Positions 41,045-41,434 of a stretch of 41,434 bases of DNA are shown here, piece by piece (the first letter of the stretch is position 1; each line of letters opens with the position of its first letter). Source of the DNA: UMGS172 sp045648145 (GTDB lineage Bacteria; Bacillota; Clostridia; Oscillospirales; Acutalibacteraceae). The DNA lies in contig JAZRNK010000080.1 in the NCBI GenBank assembly GCA_045648145.1, positions 1 to 41,434 on the forward strand, written 5' to 3'. The notes beneath the pieces are model-generated. The model was given only the letters and a program-made list of their open reading frames with translations. It did no database searches and was not told where the DNA came from. Made by a program: the position numbers and the translations under genes.

Positions 41045-41434
41045 ATGGCAAGATATACCGGAGCAGTTTGTAGATTGTGCCGCCGTGAAGGCCAAAAGCT
41101 TTTCCTCAAAGGCGACAGATGCTACTCCAGCAAATGCTCGTTGGACCGCAGAGCTTATGCTCCCGGCCAACATGGTCAGAGCCGCAAAAAGGCTTCTGAA
41201 TACGGCTTGCAACTTCGCATGAAGCAAAAAGCCAGAAGATATTATGGTGTTTTGGAAAACCAATTCCATCACTATTTTGAAATTGCCGAAAGAAAAGCCG
41301 GCAAAACAGGTGAAAACTTGCTTCGTTTGTTGGAAAGCAGACTCGATAACATCGTTTATCGTGCAGGCTTTGCTAACTCCAGAGCAGAAGCAAGACAGTT
41401 GGTTGTTCACAACCACTATAAGCTCAATGGTAAG
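41045..41434 (+). CDS. rpsD: 30S ribosomal protein S4 (3' end outside window)
   Basis: S4 nucleates 30S assembly, and in Bacillus regulates its own gene. The first 130 of about 200 residues are present: the zinc-type N-terminus CRLCRREGQKLFLKGDRC...C (9-32 region), QHGQSRKKASEYGLQLRMKQ and the S4 RNA-binding domain start (ESRLDNIVYRAGFANSRAEARQLVVH). TTGGAGGTG precedes the ATG. rpoA and rplQ should follow. It shares the CAA/GAA codon habit of rpsM and rpsK. Confidence 0.96.
   Translation, partial: MARYTGAVCRLCRREGQKLFLKGDRCYSSKCSLDRRAYAPGQHGQSRKKASEYGLQLRMKQKARRYYGVLENQFHHYFEIAERKAGKTGENLLRLLESRLDNIVYRAGFANSRAEARQLVVHNHYKLNGK

Noticed and set aside
1..41434. rRNA, tRNA, CRISPR arrays, insertion sequences or phage genes
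   Set aside because: None recognised: no repeat-spacer pattern, no transposase or integrase motifs, and gaps are too short or lack conserved RNA sequence.

Overview
The window is a chromosomal segment of a Gram-positive Clostridia-type bacterium, most likely Oscillospirales/Ruminococcaceae-like. The evidence is the S10-spc-alpha gene order ending in secY-adk-map-KOW-infA-rpmJ, a zinc-type S14 and a zinc-type adenylate kinase, a ProS of the archaeal/eukaryotic-like class without an editing insert, a LytR-CpsA-Psr protein, strong AGGAGG ribosome binding sites and moderate base composition. It contains no rRNA, tRNA, CRISPR array or insertion sequence that I can recognise.

Layout. (1) 1-1702, minus strand: mnmA (3' part lost at the window edge) coupled to nadA, with a repeat-rich promoter. 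(2) 1829-14062, plus strand: transcription and translation genes rpoB-rpoC, rpsL-rpsG-fusA and tuf, with good sigma-A promoters before rpoB, rpsL and tuf and a strong terminator after tuf. rpoB is not preceded by rplJ-rplL. (3) 14114-17602, minus strand: a four-gene cassette of a LytR-CpsA-Psr protein, a PqqD-like peptide-binding protein, a small S26-type peptidase and an ABC exporter. It looks like a peptide maturation/export or envelope module, but no precursor peptide or modifying enzyme is visible. (4) 17644-24595, minus strand: a compact, overlapping phenylalanine-branch shikimate operon aroE-aroK-aroF-aroB-aroA-aroC-pheA, complete from DAHP to phenylpyruvate except for 3-dehydroquinate dehydratase. 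The cassette in (3) follows pheA by 41 bp without a terminator. (5) 24633-27310, plus strand: acpP, proS and a secreted/membrane Ser-Asp-repeat protein. acpP and the aro operon diverge from promoters that appear to share one -10 box. (6) 27420-41434, plus strand: the S10-spc-alpha superoperon from rpsJ to a truncated rpsD, preceded by a leader of about 280 nt with several hairpins, one resembling an attenuator.

Most worth a second look: the PqqD/peptidase/ABC/LCP cassette; the structured S10 leader; the shared -10 between acpP and the aro operon; the direct repeats around the nadA promoter; and an abrupt change of synonymous codon choice at rpmJ/rpsM (glutamine switches from CAG to CAA and GAG disappears), which suggests gene replacement or an assembly junction.

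Working together, these loci supply the core RNA polymerase, elongation factors and ribosomal proteins, plus aromatic amino acid, NAD and lipid-carrier functions. Several long ORFs had to be shortened to starts with a proper ribosome binding site (rpsL, fusA, rpsJ, rplB, rplE, rplO, secY, aroC, aroF, the LCP gene and the Ser-rich gene).
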